From the NCBI GenBank assembly GCA_934663775.1, contig CAKUKU010000002.1:124001-188000 (forward strand): a stretch of DNA of 64,000 nucleotides. Direction: 5' to 3'. Every line of letters begins with the position of its first letter. The first letter of the stretch is position 1. The notes beneath the pieces were generated by a model, which was given only the letters and a program-made list of their open reading frames with translations, was not told the origin of the DNA and did not search any database. This stretch comes from an uncultured Ellagibacter sp. (lineage in GTDB: Bacteria; Actinomycetota; Coriobacteriia; Coriobacteriales; Eggerthellaceae). Below are positions 43,386 to 52,246 of this stretch, in pieces. Both the position numbers and the translations under genes were made by a program.

Positions 43386-44147
43386 TCACCGCTCTAAACA
43401 CGGGTTGCGAGCGATGATTGGGACCGGCTTTCCCTCATGCGTGTAGCGCGAAGCCTCTTCGGCCATATGAGCCAATCGTTGACAAGGCGCTTTCCCCTCG
43501 TGGTAGAAGAGCCTCTTCGGCGTCACCTTCGCGATCGTCGCCAAGCCGTAAAGGCGACGCTCCCCGCTCTTCTCGAATGTCATCAGATGCAGAGGGACGC
43601 CCAACTGACGCGCGAGCTGAGCGCATGGAGTCCATGTATGGCAGTCTGCCTTGAAGTATCGGGGGGGTCGTACGTCTCGATCGGTTCGGCGCTCGTGTTG
43701 AGGATTTCCACCACGGCTCCTATAGCCCCGTTTTTGTCGAACCAGATTCCGTCGATATTCCCGCCGCCGCTCAAGCCGTTCTCCCTGAAGAGCCGCTCGA
43801 AGTAGCTGTCGCGAAGACGTTCTTGCCATGCAGGGCGCCTGCCCTTCGTTTGGCGCACCCCCTTGTTCTTGCGCCACCACTCGATGAAATCCCCTTCGCC
43901 GACGAACCGCCCGTACGGCACGAATCTGTCACGCGCCCCGTCCGACCCAGGGATCCGCTCGATCAGGTAGCGCAGGATGCCCCCCCTCCCGATGCGCGAA
44001 CAGGTAGAATGGGATGCCGAGCCCCTCCGCCATCAGGCACTTTCCCCGCAGCTTATCGTCATCGAAGTAGGCCTTGAACGGGACCGACACGCCCAACCGC
44101 AGCTCGATCGTCTCGACGAGCGCCGAGAACGTCTTGCGGTCCTTCAT
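43386..44147 (-). pseudogene. R-M-associated protein, frame broken in two G7 tracts
   Basis: Three frames join into one product of about 250 residues. MKDRKTFSALVETIELRLGV to FAHREGG runs from 44147. Then, across a 7-base C/G run at 43980-43986, comes ILRYLIERIPGSDGARDRFV to PIETYDPP. After a second run at 43661-43667, RYFKADCHTWTPCAQLARQL continues to the stop at 43386. A central GGNIDGIWFDKNGAIGAVVE stretch suggests an endonuclease-like core, but the expected E-x-K is E-I-L here. It follows the methyltransferase gene on the same strand and is its likely partner. Either phase-variable, decayed or mis-sequenced. Confidence 0.6.
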
Positions 44148-44243
44148 GAGGATGCACTGGAGGTCGACCAGCCCGAGCCGCTGGCATACGGATTAGCTGA
44201 AGGGAGTGTGCGGGTCTTCGCCGTACGGCCTTTTCACTTCAGG

Positions 44244-45507
44244 TCACCCCTCACTCGAAAACGGCGAAGGGCCCGCGCCGTCCTCCACGCGCAGGTAGCG
44301 GAGGCTCTCGGGGAGCCCCTGACGCTCGATGACCCTTCGGCAACGCTCGTAGGCGACATCGCGGCAGATGCCGTTCTCGTTGCTCGTCACGAGCACGAAG
44401 CGCCGATCGCCGGAGTGGACGACGTTGTGCTCCATAACGGCCTGACCCGTCGTGCCGCTGCCGGCTAAGAAGTCGAGAACGAGGCTGTTGGGCTTCGTTG
44501 CTAGTTCGATGATCCGCTCGATCAGCCTGACGGGCTTCGGGCTGGCGAACACGAGGTCGCCGTCGAAAAGTTTTTTCAGGTCGCGCGTCCCCTCCCCCGT
44601 GTCCCCGACCTCGTCCTTGCGCCACACGGTCTTGCATACCGCTCCTGGGCGCACTTCCGACAGGAACCTCTTCAGCCTCGGGACGTTGTTGCCGGAAGGC
44701 CCGAACCAGATGCGCCCGTCCGCGACTAGCTCGCGGAATCGAGCCTCCGACACCCTCCAGCACAGCCCCTTGGGAGGGGAAACGACGCGCCCGGACGTCA
44801 GCTCGATGGGATAGTCGCCCGCGGGGCTGTAAGTCTTGGCGAGCAGGTTGTCGTCGCGCCATGCGCCACGCGGGTCGCCGTCGGGGTTGCGGTAGCCCGC
44901 GTCCATCTCCGCGGTGCGGGGGAGAAAGTTCGGGCGCCATGTACGCTTGTCCTTGGCGTAGACGAGGATGCTCTCGTGATTGACGGAGAGCCAGCGGGCG
45001 TCGTTTTGCGCATGGGCCTTCTTCTCCCACACGATGCTCGCCACGAAGTTGCGCTCGCCAAGCAGCTCGTCGCAGAGGAGCCTCAGGGCCGCCGCCTCGC
45101 GATCGTCGATGGAGATGAATATCGATCCGCTGTCGGACATCAGAGTGCAGGCGAGGCGGAGCCGGCGCTCCATGAAGGCGAGCCACTTCGCATGGGGGGA
45201 AGGCGTCGCCCGCGCGGGTAAAATCGTCCGAGTAGGTGAGCGCCCTGCTGCGGGTGTTGTGCGGCGGATCGATGTAGATCAAGTCGAAAGCGCCCTCGTG
45301 CGTCCCCTGCAGCAGCATGAGGGCGGCGAGGTTGTCGCCCTCGATCAGGTAGTTGGGGCTCGATTCCCCGTCGTCGCCGACGCGCAGCGGCTCGACCTCT
45401 CGAAGGCGGAAGTCGGACCACGACAAGAGTGACTCGGCGGGCTCTGGCAAGCTCTCGAACACGAGCCCCTGGGGGTCGCCCGGTTTTATCGTCGGGAACG
45501 AGGACAT
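44244..45507 (-). pseudogene. Type III-like adenine-specific DNA methyltransferase (Mod), frame broken in G6 tract
   Basis: Starts at ATG 45507 (MSSFPTIKPGDPQGLVFESL; GGAGGCTCGC upstream). The catalytic loop reads IDPPHNTRSRALTYSDDF. At a 6-base C/G run (45194-45199) the frame is lost; the other frame carries HAKWLAFMERRLRLACTLMS to the C-terminus, with VLDFLAGSGTTGQAVMEHN as the AdoMet-binding motif. Motif order (DPPY before FxGxG) is that of beta-class N6-adenine methyltransferases such as Type III Mod. The usual Tyr of DPPY is His here. Joined length is about 420 residues. A companion gene follows; no Res helicase is nearby. Confidence 0.78.
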
Positions 45508-45618
45508 GCGAGCCTCCTTGCAAGTTGGACGGTTCGTTGCCCGCTTATCGGCAAATACGCAGGTGTGCAAACAATCGGCACCTATCGCCGCATGCGTTTT
45601 AAGATCGCCGACTTCCTT

Positions 45619-45963
45619 CTATCCCCTCCTCGGTTTCGGCTTGCGATCGAAGGCGAACACCCACCACCTCAGCGTTTCGGGCTCCCCGCTCATCGGGCGC
45701 GCCTCGTGCCGCTCCAGGTAGAGCTCCGTCTCGTGGTCGCCGAAGCTTATCCGGTACTTCAAGTCCTCCTTCCCGTGCTTCAGCGGGCCAAAGACCCCCG
45801 TCTCCACGATCTCGTCGATGGGGAAGGTCCGGCCATCCTTCCAGCACACGGCGATGGGCTCGAAGCTGCCGCCTTTCGTGAAATGGGCGACCACATCCAC
45901 GTACTCCTTGTGGATGCGCCGCTGTACCCCATCTCTGACTCGATAATGCTCCATACGGCTCAT
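45619..45963 (-). CDS. conserved hypothetical protein beside the Mod locus
   Basis: About 114 residues from ATG 45963 (MSRMEHYRVRDGVQRRIHKE); ATG 45954 is an alternative. A beta-rich pattern is visible: VDVVAHFTKGGSFEPIAVCW, then GRTFPIDEIVE and YRISFGDHETELYLERH, ending WWVFAFDRKPKPRRG. The sequence type is widespread in Gram-positive bacteria without a known function. It lies upstream of the methyltransferase on the same strand, with a 110-base gap. Confidence 0.65.
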   Translation of the reverse strand: MSRMEHYRVRDGVQRRIHKEYVDVVAHFTKGGSFEPIAVCWKDGRTFPIDEIVETGVFGPLKHGKEDLKYRISFGDHETELYLERHEARPMSGEPETLRWWVFAFDRKPKPRRG

Positions 45964-46189
45964 TATCGAACAAAAGTTCTTGTTTGAATAGCGAACAAGC
46001 GCCGTTATTTCACCGAATATCGCCCACACGAGGATGCAACCCTGTCGAAATGAGCGAAAATGAATCGAGGGAACTCAAGATGCGAGGAGGGTTTCTGCAA
46101 GCAGCAGGAGCTCAATCCTGGCTAGGAGCTCGGACCTCGGCGTCGCGCGCCTCGCTCGCGCGCATCACACGTATTCATAGGAGAACAGA

Positions 46190-46474
46190 ATGGAACAACC
46201 GGCACCGCTCGACGGGACCGAATGGCAGGAAGTGACCGAAGGCAGCTGGTTTTGCGGCGTCTATCGCTACCGCTTTGACTTCGAGGCCATCATCCGACTG
46301 AATGAAAACGGCCGCTACGAATGGGCAACCCGGCTTGTCACCGAGGCGAGCGGCGAACCCGATTGCGAAGATTCCGGCGACTACGCCACCCTCCCCCGCG
46401 CCGAGAAGAAGGTGCGGGGTATCTTCGAAGAACTCATGGCGCTTCCGTCTTTGCAAGGGGATATACTTCATTAG
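46190..46474 (+). CDS. small hypothetical protein
   Basis: 94 residues from ATG 46190 with ATAGGAGAACAG upstream. Family not recognised. WQEVTEGSWFCGVYRYRFDF, then LNENGRYEWATRLV, suggests a beta-hairpin-rich fold; the C-terminus is GIFEELMALPSLQGDILH. A diverged copy of that C-terminus follows at 46518-46631, so the locus has undergone partial duplication. No operon partner. Confidence 0.6.
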   Translation: MEQPAPLDGTEWQEVTEGSWFCGVYRYRFDFEAIIRLNENGRYEWATRLVTEASGEPDCEDSGDYATLPRAEKKVRGIFEELMALPSLQGDILH

Positions 46475-46517
46475 AAATCGTGGCTGTCGCAAGCCGGAGC
46501 ATGATACCGCCCAAAAA

Positions 46518-46631
46518 AATGAGCAGGAGAACCGTTGTGGCATCTTCGACGAGCTTATGACGCCGTCTTTACAGGGAGGTATACCATTAAAAACAACAAT
46601 TATCGAGTGTGAGTTAGACTTGGCAAAATAA
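46518..46631 (+). pseudogene. duplicated 3' end of the preceding gene
   Basis: Reads QENRCGIFDELMTPSLQGGI, then PLKTTIIECELDLAK and a stop. It aligns with RGIFEELMALPSLQGDILH of the gene ending at 46474, and the nucleotides align over about 55 bases (46418-46473 against 46537-46590). There is no start codon with a ribosome-binding site. It is a truncated paralog. Confidence 0.5.
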
Positions 46632-46645
46632 AGTGAAACCATAAT

Positions 46646-46687
46646 AAAAGTGGCCGATTCAATAACTATATCGAATCGGCCACTTTT
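46646..46687. terminator. bidirectional terminator
   Basis: AAAAGTGGCCGATTC pairs perfectly with GAATCGGCCACTTTT (15 bp) over a 12-base loop. The A- and T-runs at its feet make it work on both strands. It ends the SDR gene on the minus strand. Confidence 0.88.
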
Positions 46688-46716
46688 CTAGTATGTCATC
46701 GTTAAGCTGTTGAAGC

Positions 46717-47517
46717 TTACGGGCGCTGCCCCATGCCTCCCTCGAGCGTGATCGTCTCGCCGCTCATGAACTGGAAGTCGGGGCCGCACAGCTGCACGAC
46801 CGCGCGCCCAATTTCGGTTTCCACGTTGCCGTAGTGGCCCATCGGCGGCATATGCACGTTGGCCTTGTATGCGTCGGGGTACTGGTCCTTGAAGTTCTCG
46901 AGCGCCGCGGTCCAGGCGAGCGGGCACACGACGTTCACGTTGATGCCGTCCGAGCCCCATTCGGTGGCGGCCACGCGGCTTAAACCCCGGATGCCCTCCT
47001 TGGCGGCAGCGTAGGCGCATTGCCCGTAGTTGCCGAACAGCCCCGCGCCACTCGCGAAGTTGACAACGGACCCTTTTGTCTCCTTCAAGTGCGGGTAGCA
47101 CGCTTGCATATAGAAGAACGCGGCATAGAGGCCAGAATAGATAGCAAGGTCGAACTGCTCGGGAGTGTGGTCGGCGAGCGTCACGCCCGAAGCGGATGCC
47201 TGCGCGTTGTTGACGAGCGCATCGATGCGCCCGAACTTCTCGATCGCGGCGTTCACGACGCCCTGCGCCACGGCCTTGTTGTCGGCTTGGGCGTTTACGT
47301 CGGCCTGCGCCGTCAGCACCTCGATGCCGAATTCGGCCTCTAGTCTTTCCTTTGCGGCGTCGAGCTTCTTTACGTTTCGTCCCGTGATGACGAGGTTCGC
47401 GCCTTCCTTCGCGAACGCGGTCGCGATGCCGTACCCAATGGATCCGGCCGACCCGTCCTTAAGCGTGGCGAAACCTGCGCCTGTGATGATGATGGTTTTG
47501 CCCGTGAAGTAACCCAT
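46717..47517 (-). CDS. short-chain dehydrogenase/reductase
   Basis: 266 residues from ATG 47517 (MGYFTGKTIIITGAG). Classical SDR fold: cofactor loop TGAGFATLKDGSAGSIGYGI, which has an unusually long insert in the TGxxxGxG turn, NNAQ, the catalytic Ser in NFASGAGLFG and YAAAKEG with the Tyr-Lys pair. The C-terminal segment is normal. It reduces or oxidises a hydroxyl/keto group with NAD(P)H; the substrate is unknown. A URO-D-type relic lies upstream. It may belong to the same catabolic island as the genes at 48574-63473. Confidence 0.92.
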   Translation of the reverse strand: MGYFTGKTIIITGAGFATLKDGSAGSIGYGIATAFAKEGANLVITGRNVKKLDAAKERLEAEFGIEVLTAQADVNAQADNKAVAQGVVNAAIEKFGRIDALVNNAQASASGVTLADHTPEQFDLAIYSGLYAAFFYMQACYPHLKETKGSVVNFASGAGLFGNYGQCAYAAAKEGIRGLSRVAATEWGSDGINVNVVCPLAWTAALENFKDQYPDAYKANVHMPPMGHYGNVETEIGRAVVQLCGPDFQFMSGETITLEGGMGQRP

Positions 47518-47637
47518 ATCCGCCCTTTCCGCTGTCTGCTTGCAGCATTTTAGTAGCTCCATATCGAGTCAGTCATAATGCAATACAAATACCGGTTGAA
47601 TAGGTAAGCTACCCAGAGCAACATCCCGAGATTGAGC

Positions 47638-48307
47638 TTATCTTTTACGAAAATCGATTACCCCCCATACCGCATTTGCTTTACGGAACTCTTTATACGG
47701 CTCTTCGTGGTAAGCGTCGGACAGAAGCGCGCCATCGTACTTGAAGAAGCCATCGGTCATGCCGGGCTTCCTGCAGTGCGCACCGACGAACGCTGCTCGT
47801 CTTCGGATACGTTCTCGGATACGGCGCGCCCAGGTCCAATTCATGGATGCGGTCAGTCACCTTGCGCATCGTCAGAACGATATGATTTCAGACAACATCG
47901 GGATGGAAGAAGCCGTCCTTCTGGCCGCCCCAGTCATCGTACAAATAGAACCCGTCAACCTTCCCGTCATTGTATTCGCAGATATGATTGATGGTGTCGA
48001 TGCACGCGTCCGGCAAAGCCATGAGATGTTCATCGATGGCGTCCGTCAAATCCTCGTCGACCATGGCGACATCGACGTTTTCTTCAGTGCTTCCCACCCA
48101 TTCTCAGGGGTCGACATCGGGGAACGTGACCAGGTCGCGCCAATCGTTCGCATCCTCCATGAACTTCGAGCCGCGCACCTCCATTGACCCGCCAGCTTCG
48201 AGGTTCCAAATCCACTCGACGCCAAAGTTGTCGGCGGCACCCGCCATATCGTCCTTGTCGAATAGCTTGGCTTTATTGATCAAGCCTCGTACAATAAGGT
48301 CGGGCAT
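47638..48307 (-). pseudogene. uroporphyrinogen decarboxylase-family gene remnant
   Basis: The frame from 48307 reads DMAGAADNFGVEWIWNLEAG to TFPDVDP, meets TGA at 48104, continues in frame as EWVGSTEENVDVAMVDEDLT, then VDGFYLYDDWGGQKDGFFHP, and meets a second TGA. A final piece in another frame (GMTDGFFKYDGALLSDAYHE) ends at 47638. The order and motifs match URO-D-like proteins of the corrinoid methyltransferase type (MtaA/CmuA group), but most of the barrel is deleted. The first TGA stands where Trp (DPWEW) is expected. Non-functional. Confidence 0.65.
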
Positions 48308-48503
48308 GATAAATAGATGCGCTCCGTTTCCAGAATGGCCCGTATGAGTTTATGACAGAATACGCTTTCGTGACCCCTTTTCCACCACTGGGTATCGATA
48401 AGCGACGATGTCCGGGTTTCCATGACCTTGGACATGCTTCCCCACCACTGTTAATTCCTCTTCTAAAAACGAGATTCCCATCTCTTCATTCAAACAGCAG
48501 GAG

Positions 48504-48536
48504 GTGCTCCGCAAAAAACAGGCATCTGCGGAGCAC
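48504..48536 (-). terminator. hairpin after MmgE/PrpD gene
   Basis: GTGCTCCGCA pairs perfectly with TGCGGAGCAC over a 13-base loop, 38 bases past the stop on the minus strand. There is no strong T-run. Confidence 0.55.
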
Positions 48537-48573
48537 TGTCGATTAGCTTCTAACGGCCCCAAAAACGCAAGGA

Positions 48574-50001
48574 CTATTCCCAGGTCATAAGGTCATTTAG
48601 GATTCGAACGTCCTCGCATTCATCAAGCTTGGAACAAATTTCGATCATCTTCTCTACGCTCCCGGCAGAAGGCGTCGAATCAGCATAGTCGACATTGCCT
48701 CGAAATTTCTTGATTACATCATCGTACGACTGCGGCATCTCCTCGGACCCCATCGCTTCGGCAAAGTACTTCTCGTAAACTGTGCCATCGTTCATGGTAA
48801 CGATCACGACGGCTCCTTCGTAAGGCGATTTCTTGACATCCTTGGGGTCGCAGCGCGGATCGTACTCGAATGTCTTGATCTTGTCGGCAACTTCTCGAAG
48901 CATCGGGTTCCAGATGCCAGTCTCGCTGTCGGCGTACTCTGCCAAAGTCGCGCGACCGTAAACCAACCCGCAGACCGCGCCCCAGGATGAGCTGAATTGG
49001 ACGTCGACGGGGGTCTTGGGATGGGCCTTGACCTCGAGCGGGAGGCCAAGCAGGTTCAACGTGCCCTTGCCCGATTTGATATCGATTCTCTCTATTTCGT
49101 GCGGGTCGATATTGTAGTTGTCGTGTAGATAGATGCCGCAGTCGATAAAGTCATGCGTTCCACGGCAGCACGGATACGGCTTGCAGAGAACGCCTTCCGC
49201 GAACCAGAAGTCCCCCAATCGTTCGATGACTAGATCGCGGTCGTAATCGTTGCGATGATACTGCCTAAAATAGCCTTCCTTGCCCTCGAGCGCATGGTAG
49301 CCGGCAGTGACGCCCGCTTGCGCGAGCTGTGCCGAGATGATTCCATTGCGGACGGCGAATCCAGGGCCAACGCGCTTTGCGCAGCCGCCATCTTTGGTGA
49401 CCTGCCCCGTGCCGGAAGCCTGATGCAGGCCTAGTCCCATTGCGTTCACTTGTTGCATGAAATCGAGGCCAAGCGTGTTCGCCGCTAGGTTCGCAGCGAC
49501 CAAGTTCCCGTTCAGCGTCGTCGTATGCCATCCTTGGTCGGGGATGGGCGTCCCCGGCTCGGACCCGCGGTTCATACGAAGCAGCATCTCCGCACCGAGG
49601 GCCACATTCAGCATCAGCTGCTTGCCCGTCATGCCGCCCATGTAGTCAGCGAGAGCCAGGGACGTCGAAACAGAGATGACACCCGGATGCATGACGAGGT
49701 CGTGGACGTCGTCGAAATCTAGCGCATGGCCCGCTGTCGCGTTGGACTGCGCAGCGTAAGCCACGGGAATCTTCGTTCCAGAACCCCACACATGCGCCTC
49801 GGGCGTACCGCCGTTGCGCAGATTGAATTCGCGGACCTGCTTAGGTCCAGGGTAGTTGTAGCCGGCCATGGCACAGCCAAGAAAATCGATGACCTGCTGT
49901 TTGATTTTCTCAGTATGCTTTTCCGAAAGGTCTTCGTATTTCGCGTCCCTGAAGAAATTCGCGAAAACGAAGGCCAAATCCTCGTTGTAGTCGATTGTCA
50001 T
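48574..50001 (-). CDS. MmgE/PrpD family dehydratase
   Basis: 475 residues. The family (2-methylcitrate, aconitate-decarboxylase and related lyases) is recognised from FLGCAMAGYNYPGPKQVREF, NATAGHALDFDDVHDLVMHP, GWHTTTLNGNLVAANLAANT and the C-terminal GTVYEKYFAEAMG. It removes water or CO2 from a di- or tricarboxylate-like substrate without cofactor. GGAGGAGCAACAC precedes the ATG. Directly upstream on the same strand is a DcuC-type carrier, which fits uptake and dehydration of an organic acid. No citrate synthase or lyase is next to it, so the methylcitrate cycle is not implied. Confidence 0.92.
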   Translation of the reverse strand: MTIDYNEDLAFVFANFFRDAKYEDLSEKHTEKIKQQVIDFLGCAMAGYNYPGPKQVREFNLRNGGTPEAHVWGSGTKIPVAYAAQSNATAGHALDFDDVHDLVMHPGVISVSTSLALADYMGGMTGKQLMLNVALGAEMLLRMNRGSEPGTPIPDQGWHTTTLNGNLVAANLAANTLGLDFMQQVNAMGLGLHQASGTGQVTKDGGCAKRVGPGFAVRNGIISAQLAQAGVTAGYHALEGKEGYFRQYHRNDYDRDLVIERLGDFWFAEGVLCKPYPCCRGTHDFIDCGIYLHDNYNIDPHEIERIDIKSGKGTLNLLGLPLEVKAHPKTPVDVQFSSSWGAVCGLVYGRATLAEYADSETGIWNPMLREVADKIKTFEYDPRCDPKDVKKSPYEGAVVIVTMNDGTVYEKYFAEAMGSEEMPQSYDDVIKKFRGNVDYADSTPSAGSVEKMIEICSKLDECEDVRILNDLMTWE

Positions 50002-50089
50002 GTGTTGCTCCTCCGATCAAAATCGCTCGAAACGACCTGCTCCCCCTCCAGGACAATGGAAAACGGGCGTCTTGGCAGATGTCGTAGCC

Positions 50090-51481
50090 TTAGCAGAGAA
50101 TGAAGCAGCCGATAATGCCCGCAGCGATAACCATGCACGCGATCGGCGCGTTGCGCTTGATCAGCGTCATCAAATCGACACCGGCTGCCGTGCTGACCAT
50201 GATCGTCTGCGGATGAACCGGGCACATACAGGACGAGACACCGAGCATCACGAGAACAGCCATGAAGCAGACGTTGACGTCCATGCCTGTTACGGCGGCG
50301 ATGCTCGTCATCAAAGGAGCAGCAATCGCAATCGTCGCGGTGACTGACCCGCAGCAAATGATGATCGGCATGCAAAGTACACAGCCGACGGCGCAGATAA
50401 GATAGCCGTTCCCGCCCGCGTTCGACAAGAGCTGGGCGATAGCCTGGAGGCCGCCCATGGAGCTGAGCACAGTAGCGAACATCGCGGCCGGAATGATGAG
50501 CCAGCCGCCATTGCGCATGAAGTCAGCCATGGCGAGGAAGAAGTTGTTCGCATTTTCGAAGCATGTCTTGAAGCTCTTAGTGTGGATGAGGTCGATGATC
50601 ATGGTCAGTATAATCGATACGAAGACCGCGCCGATAACGCTGAGAACGATCGTACCGAGGACGAGCTTCGAGAAGACGACCACGAAAACAAGCGGGAAAA
50701 TCGGGAACAATGCATAGTAGGCGGGGCAATCGGGGACAGCGATCTCGACGTCGGTGCTGGCGTTACCTTCGACGGTGAGGCCTTTCTTCGCCGCACGCTT
50801 ATCGCAGATCATGGAGTAAATCGGGAAGGCGATCATCGCGAAGGGGACCATGACAGCCATGGTCGGAACGTGGTACGCCGCGAAGAACTCGGGCACAGAC
50901 ATCGCCTGAATACCCGACACAGAGAAAATCTGCGCAGTCATCGTGTCTGCGGGGCCCCAGATGAAGCCGGTCGCTATCATGATGCAGGAACCCGACGTGA
51001 GAGCGGAGCAACCTGCGGCGCGGAGTACCGGATACATAGTCGCCAACATAAGCGCAGCGAGAGAGGTGGCGCTCGGGATACAGAGCTTCAAGATGAAGAC
51101 GAGCAAGATGACGCCCGAGCAAAGGATGTACGGGTTCTTCAGCTTGGTGAAGGGCTTGGCGCAGATCAACGCGAAGCGATCGGATGCGCCGATTTTGTTC
51201 ATGTAGCCGACGTAGCCGAGAACGGCAAGAATCGTCAGAAGGGCACCTGACATCTGCTTGGTGAACGTGCTTTGGAATAACTCGAAGCAATCAAGGAACG
51301 CATTGCCCGTCCCCTTGTCCCCTAGGAGGCTCTGCCCCCCGCTGAAGACGGTAAACAAGATTGCGCCGAGCAAGGCGGTGAGCATCAGAACGATGATTGT
51401 CGGCTTCACATTCTTGACCAGGCAAACGATGAAGATTGCCAGAAGGACAAGGGTAAGCGCGATGGAGATTGCGGTACTCAT
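50090..51481 (-). CDS. DcuC-type anaerobic C4-dicarboxylate transporter
   Basis: 463 residues from ATG 51481 (MSTAISIALTLVLLAIF; AAGGGGACGAAT upstream), the normal DcuC length. About twelve helices are visible. Conserved DcuC-like loops include LKLCIPSATSLAALMLATMY and ATGFIWGPADTMTAQIFSV in the first half, and GCVLCMPIIICCGSVTATIA in the second. The family exchanges or exports succinate-like dicarboxylates under anaerobiosis. The gene lies 88 bases upstream of mmgE/prpD on the same strand; the two probably form an operon. Confidence 0.87.
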   Translation of the reverse strand: MSTAISIALTLVLLAIFIVCLVKNVKPTIIVLMLTALLGAILFTVFSGGQSLLGDKGTGNAFLDCFELFQSTFTKQMSGALLTILAVLGYVGYMNKIGASDRFALICAKPFTKLKNPYILCSGVILLVFILKLCIPSATSLAALMLATMYPVLRAAGCSALTSGSCIMIATGFIWGPADTMTAQIFSVSGIQAMSVPEFFAAYHVPTMAVMVPFAMIAFPIYSMICDKRAAKKGLTVEGNASTDVEIAVPDCPAYYALFPIFPLVFVVVFSKLVLGTIVLSVIGAVFVSIILTMIIDLIHTKSFKTCFENANNFFLAMADFMRNGGWLIIPAAMFATVLSSMGGLQAIAQLLSNAGGNGYLICAVGCVLCMPIIICCGSVTATIAIAAPLMTSIAAVTGMDVNVCFMAVLVMLGVSSCMCPVHPQTIMVSTAAGVDLMTLIKRNAPIACMVIAAGIIGCFILC

Positions 51482-51693
51482 ATTCGTCCCCTTATGATTG
51501 ACATGAACAGAGAGCGCACACGCCCACTTCCCCATAAGGACGCATGCAAAGAAGGGTAAGTGAAAATAGATTCCTGGCTAACTACGTTTAATCAGTTTGA
51601 GCAGCCTCGATGAAGAGGACCGTGGAGACGGTTGAGCGAGCGTTATCTGCTATCGGAGCCCGCGCGCCTGCTTTTCGAGGATTGGTGCCGTCA

Positions 51694-51960
51694 TCAAGAG
51701 GGCATGCCGGGAATCTTCGGTTTGGGCTTGGCGACTGGCGCGCCCGGCACGGTCGGCACTGCGGGCATGCCGGGAACGCTCGGCGCTTCCGGAGCTCCGG
51801 GAGCCGAAGGGGCTTTGGGAGCGGGGGCCTCTCCAAGCCCCTCGAATGAAGTCTTGCAGAAAGGGCATTTCTTCGGCAGCACGCCGTTGGTGGAGTTGAT
51901 CTTCTTGCCGCAGTTGGGGCATTCCAATCCGCCGCTTGCATCTGGTGGTCTAAAACACAT
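51694..51960 (-). CDS. zinc-ribbon protein with Pro/Ala/Gly tail
   Basis: 88 residues from ATG 51960 (AGGAGTCCGAT upstream). Two CxxC pairs (CPNCGKK and CPFCKTSF) make one zinc ribbon at residues 14-39. The C-terminal 45 residues are repetitive (APKAPSAPGAPEAPSVPGMP). It is the last of three tandem zinc-ribbon genes downstream of the ferredoxin and molybdopterin enzyme. No enzymatic function is expected; a chaperone, metal-delivery or scaffold role is possible. Confidence 0.75.
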   Translation of the reverse strand: MCFRPPDASGGLECPNCGKKINSTNGVLPKKCPFCKTSFEGLGEAPAPKAPSAPGAPEAPSVPGMPAVPTVPGAPVAKPKPKIPGMPS

Positions 51961-51985
51961 ATCGGACTCCTAATCGCATTGAATA

Positions 51986-52207
51986 TCACTTTGGAGAGCG
52001 AGGCAACGCCGAATAACATGCAACAGTCGGCCTATCCTTAGCCTTCCTTTGCCATTCGGCAATCGCCTCATCTTTGGCTTCGGCTGTTAATTCCGCGCCG
52101 CATTTCTTGCATTTGCCCATAACCAGGAAATTCCGAGTGCCGCAGTTCGGGCAATCGACGTATTTCGGTCTGCAGTTGTCACACGTGCTTCGACATCCGT
52201 AAGCCAT
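51986..52207 (-). CDS. small zinc-ribbon protein
   Basis: 73 residues from ATG 52207 (GGAGAGGCGAGGATCC upstream). Cysteines occur as CRSTCDNC, then CPNCGTR and CKKCGAEL. The last two pairs form a zinc ribbon, and the first could bind a second metal. The C-terminus is helical and basic. Middle gene of the tandem trio. The cluster context suggests a link to the molybdopterin enzyme, but none of the three has a known role. Confidence 0.72.
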   Translation of the reverse strand: MAYGCRSTCDNCRPKYVDCPNCGTRNFLVMGKCKKCGAELTAEAKDEAIAEWQRKAKDRPTVACYSALPRSPK

Positions 52208-52246
52208 GGATCCTCGCCTCTCCAACATCGAAGAACCGCTTAAAGG

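Noticed and set aside
43197..43397. 66-codon plus-strand frame
   Set aside because: It has no ribosome-binding site, a basic low-complexity translation, and lies in the gap between convergent loci.
38792..48307. TGA read as tryptophan genome-wide
   Set aside because: TGA is used as a normal stop in intact genes here, including the AIPR, YbjQ-domain and chorismate mutase genes.
48350..48562. 70-codon minus-strand frame upstream of the URO-D relic
   Set aside because: It could contain the lost N-terminus, but no URO-D motif is visible and composition is ambiguous.
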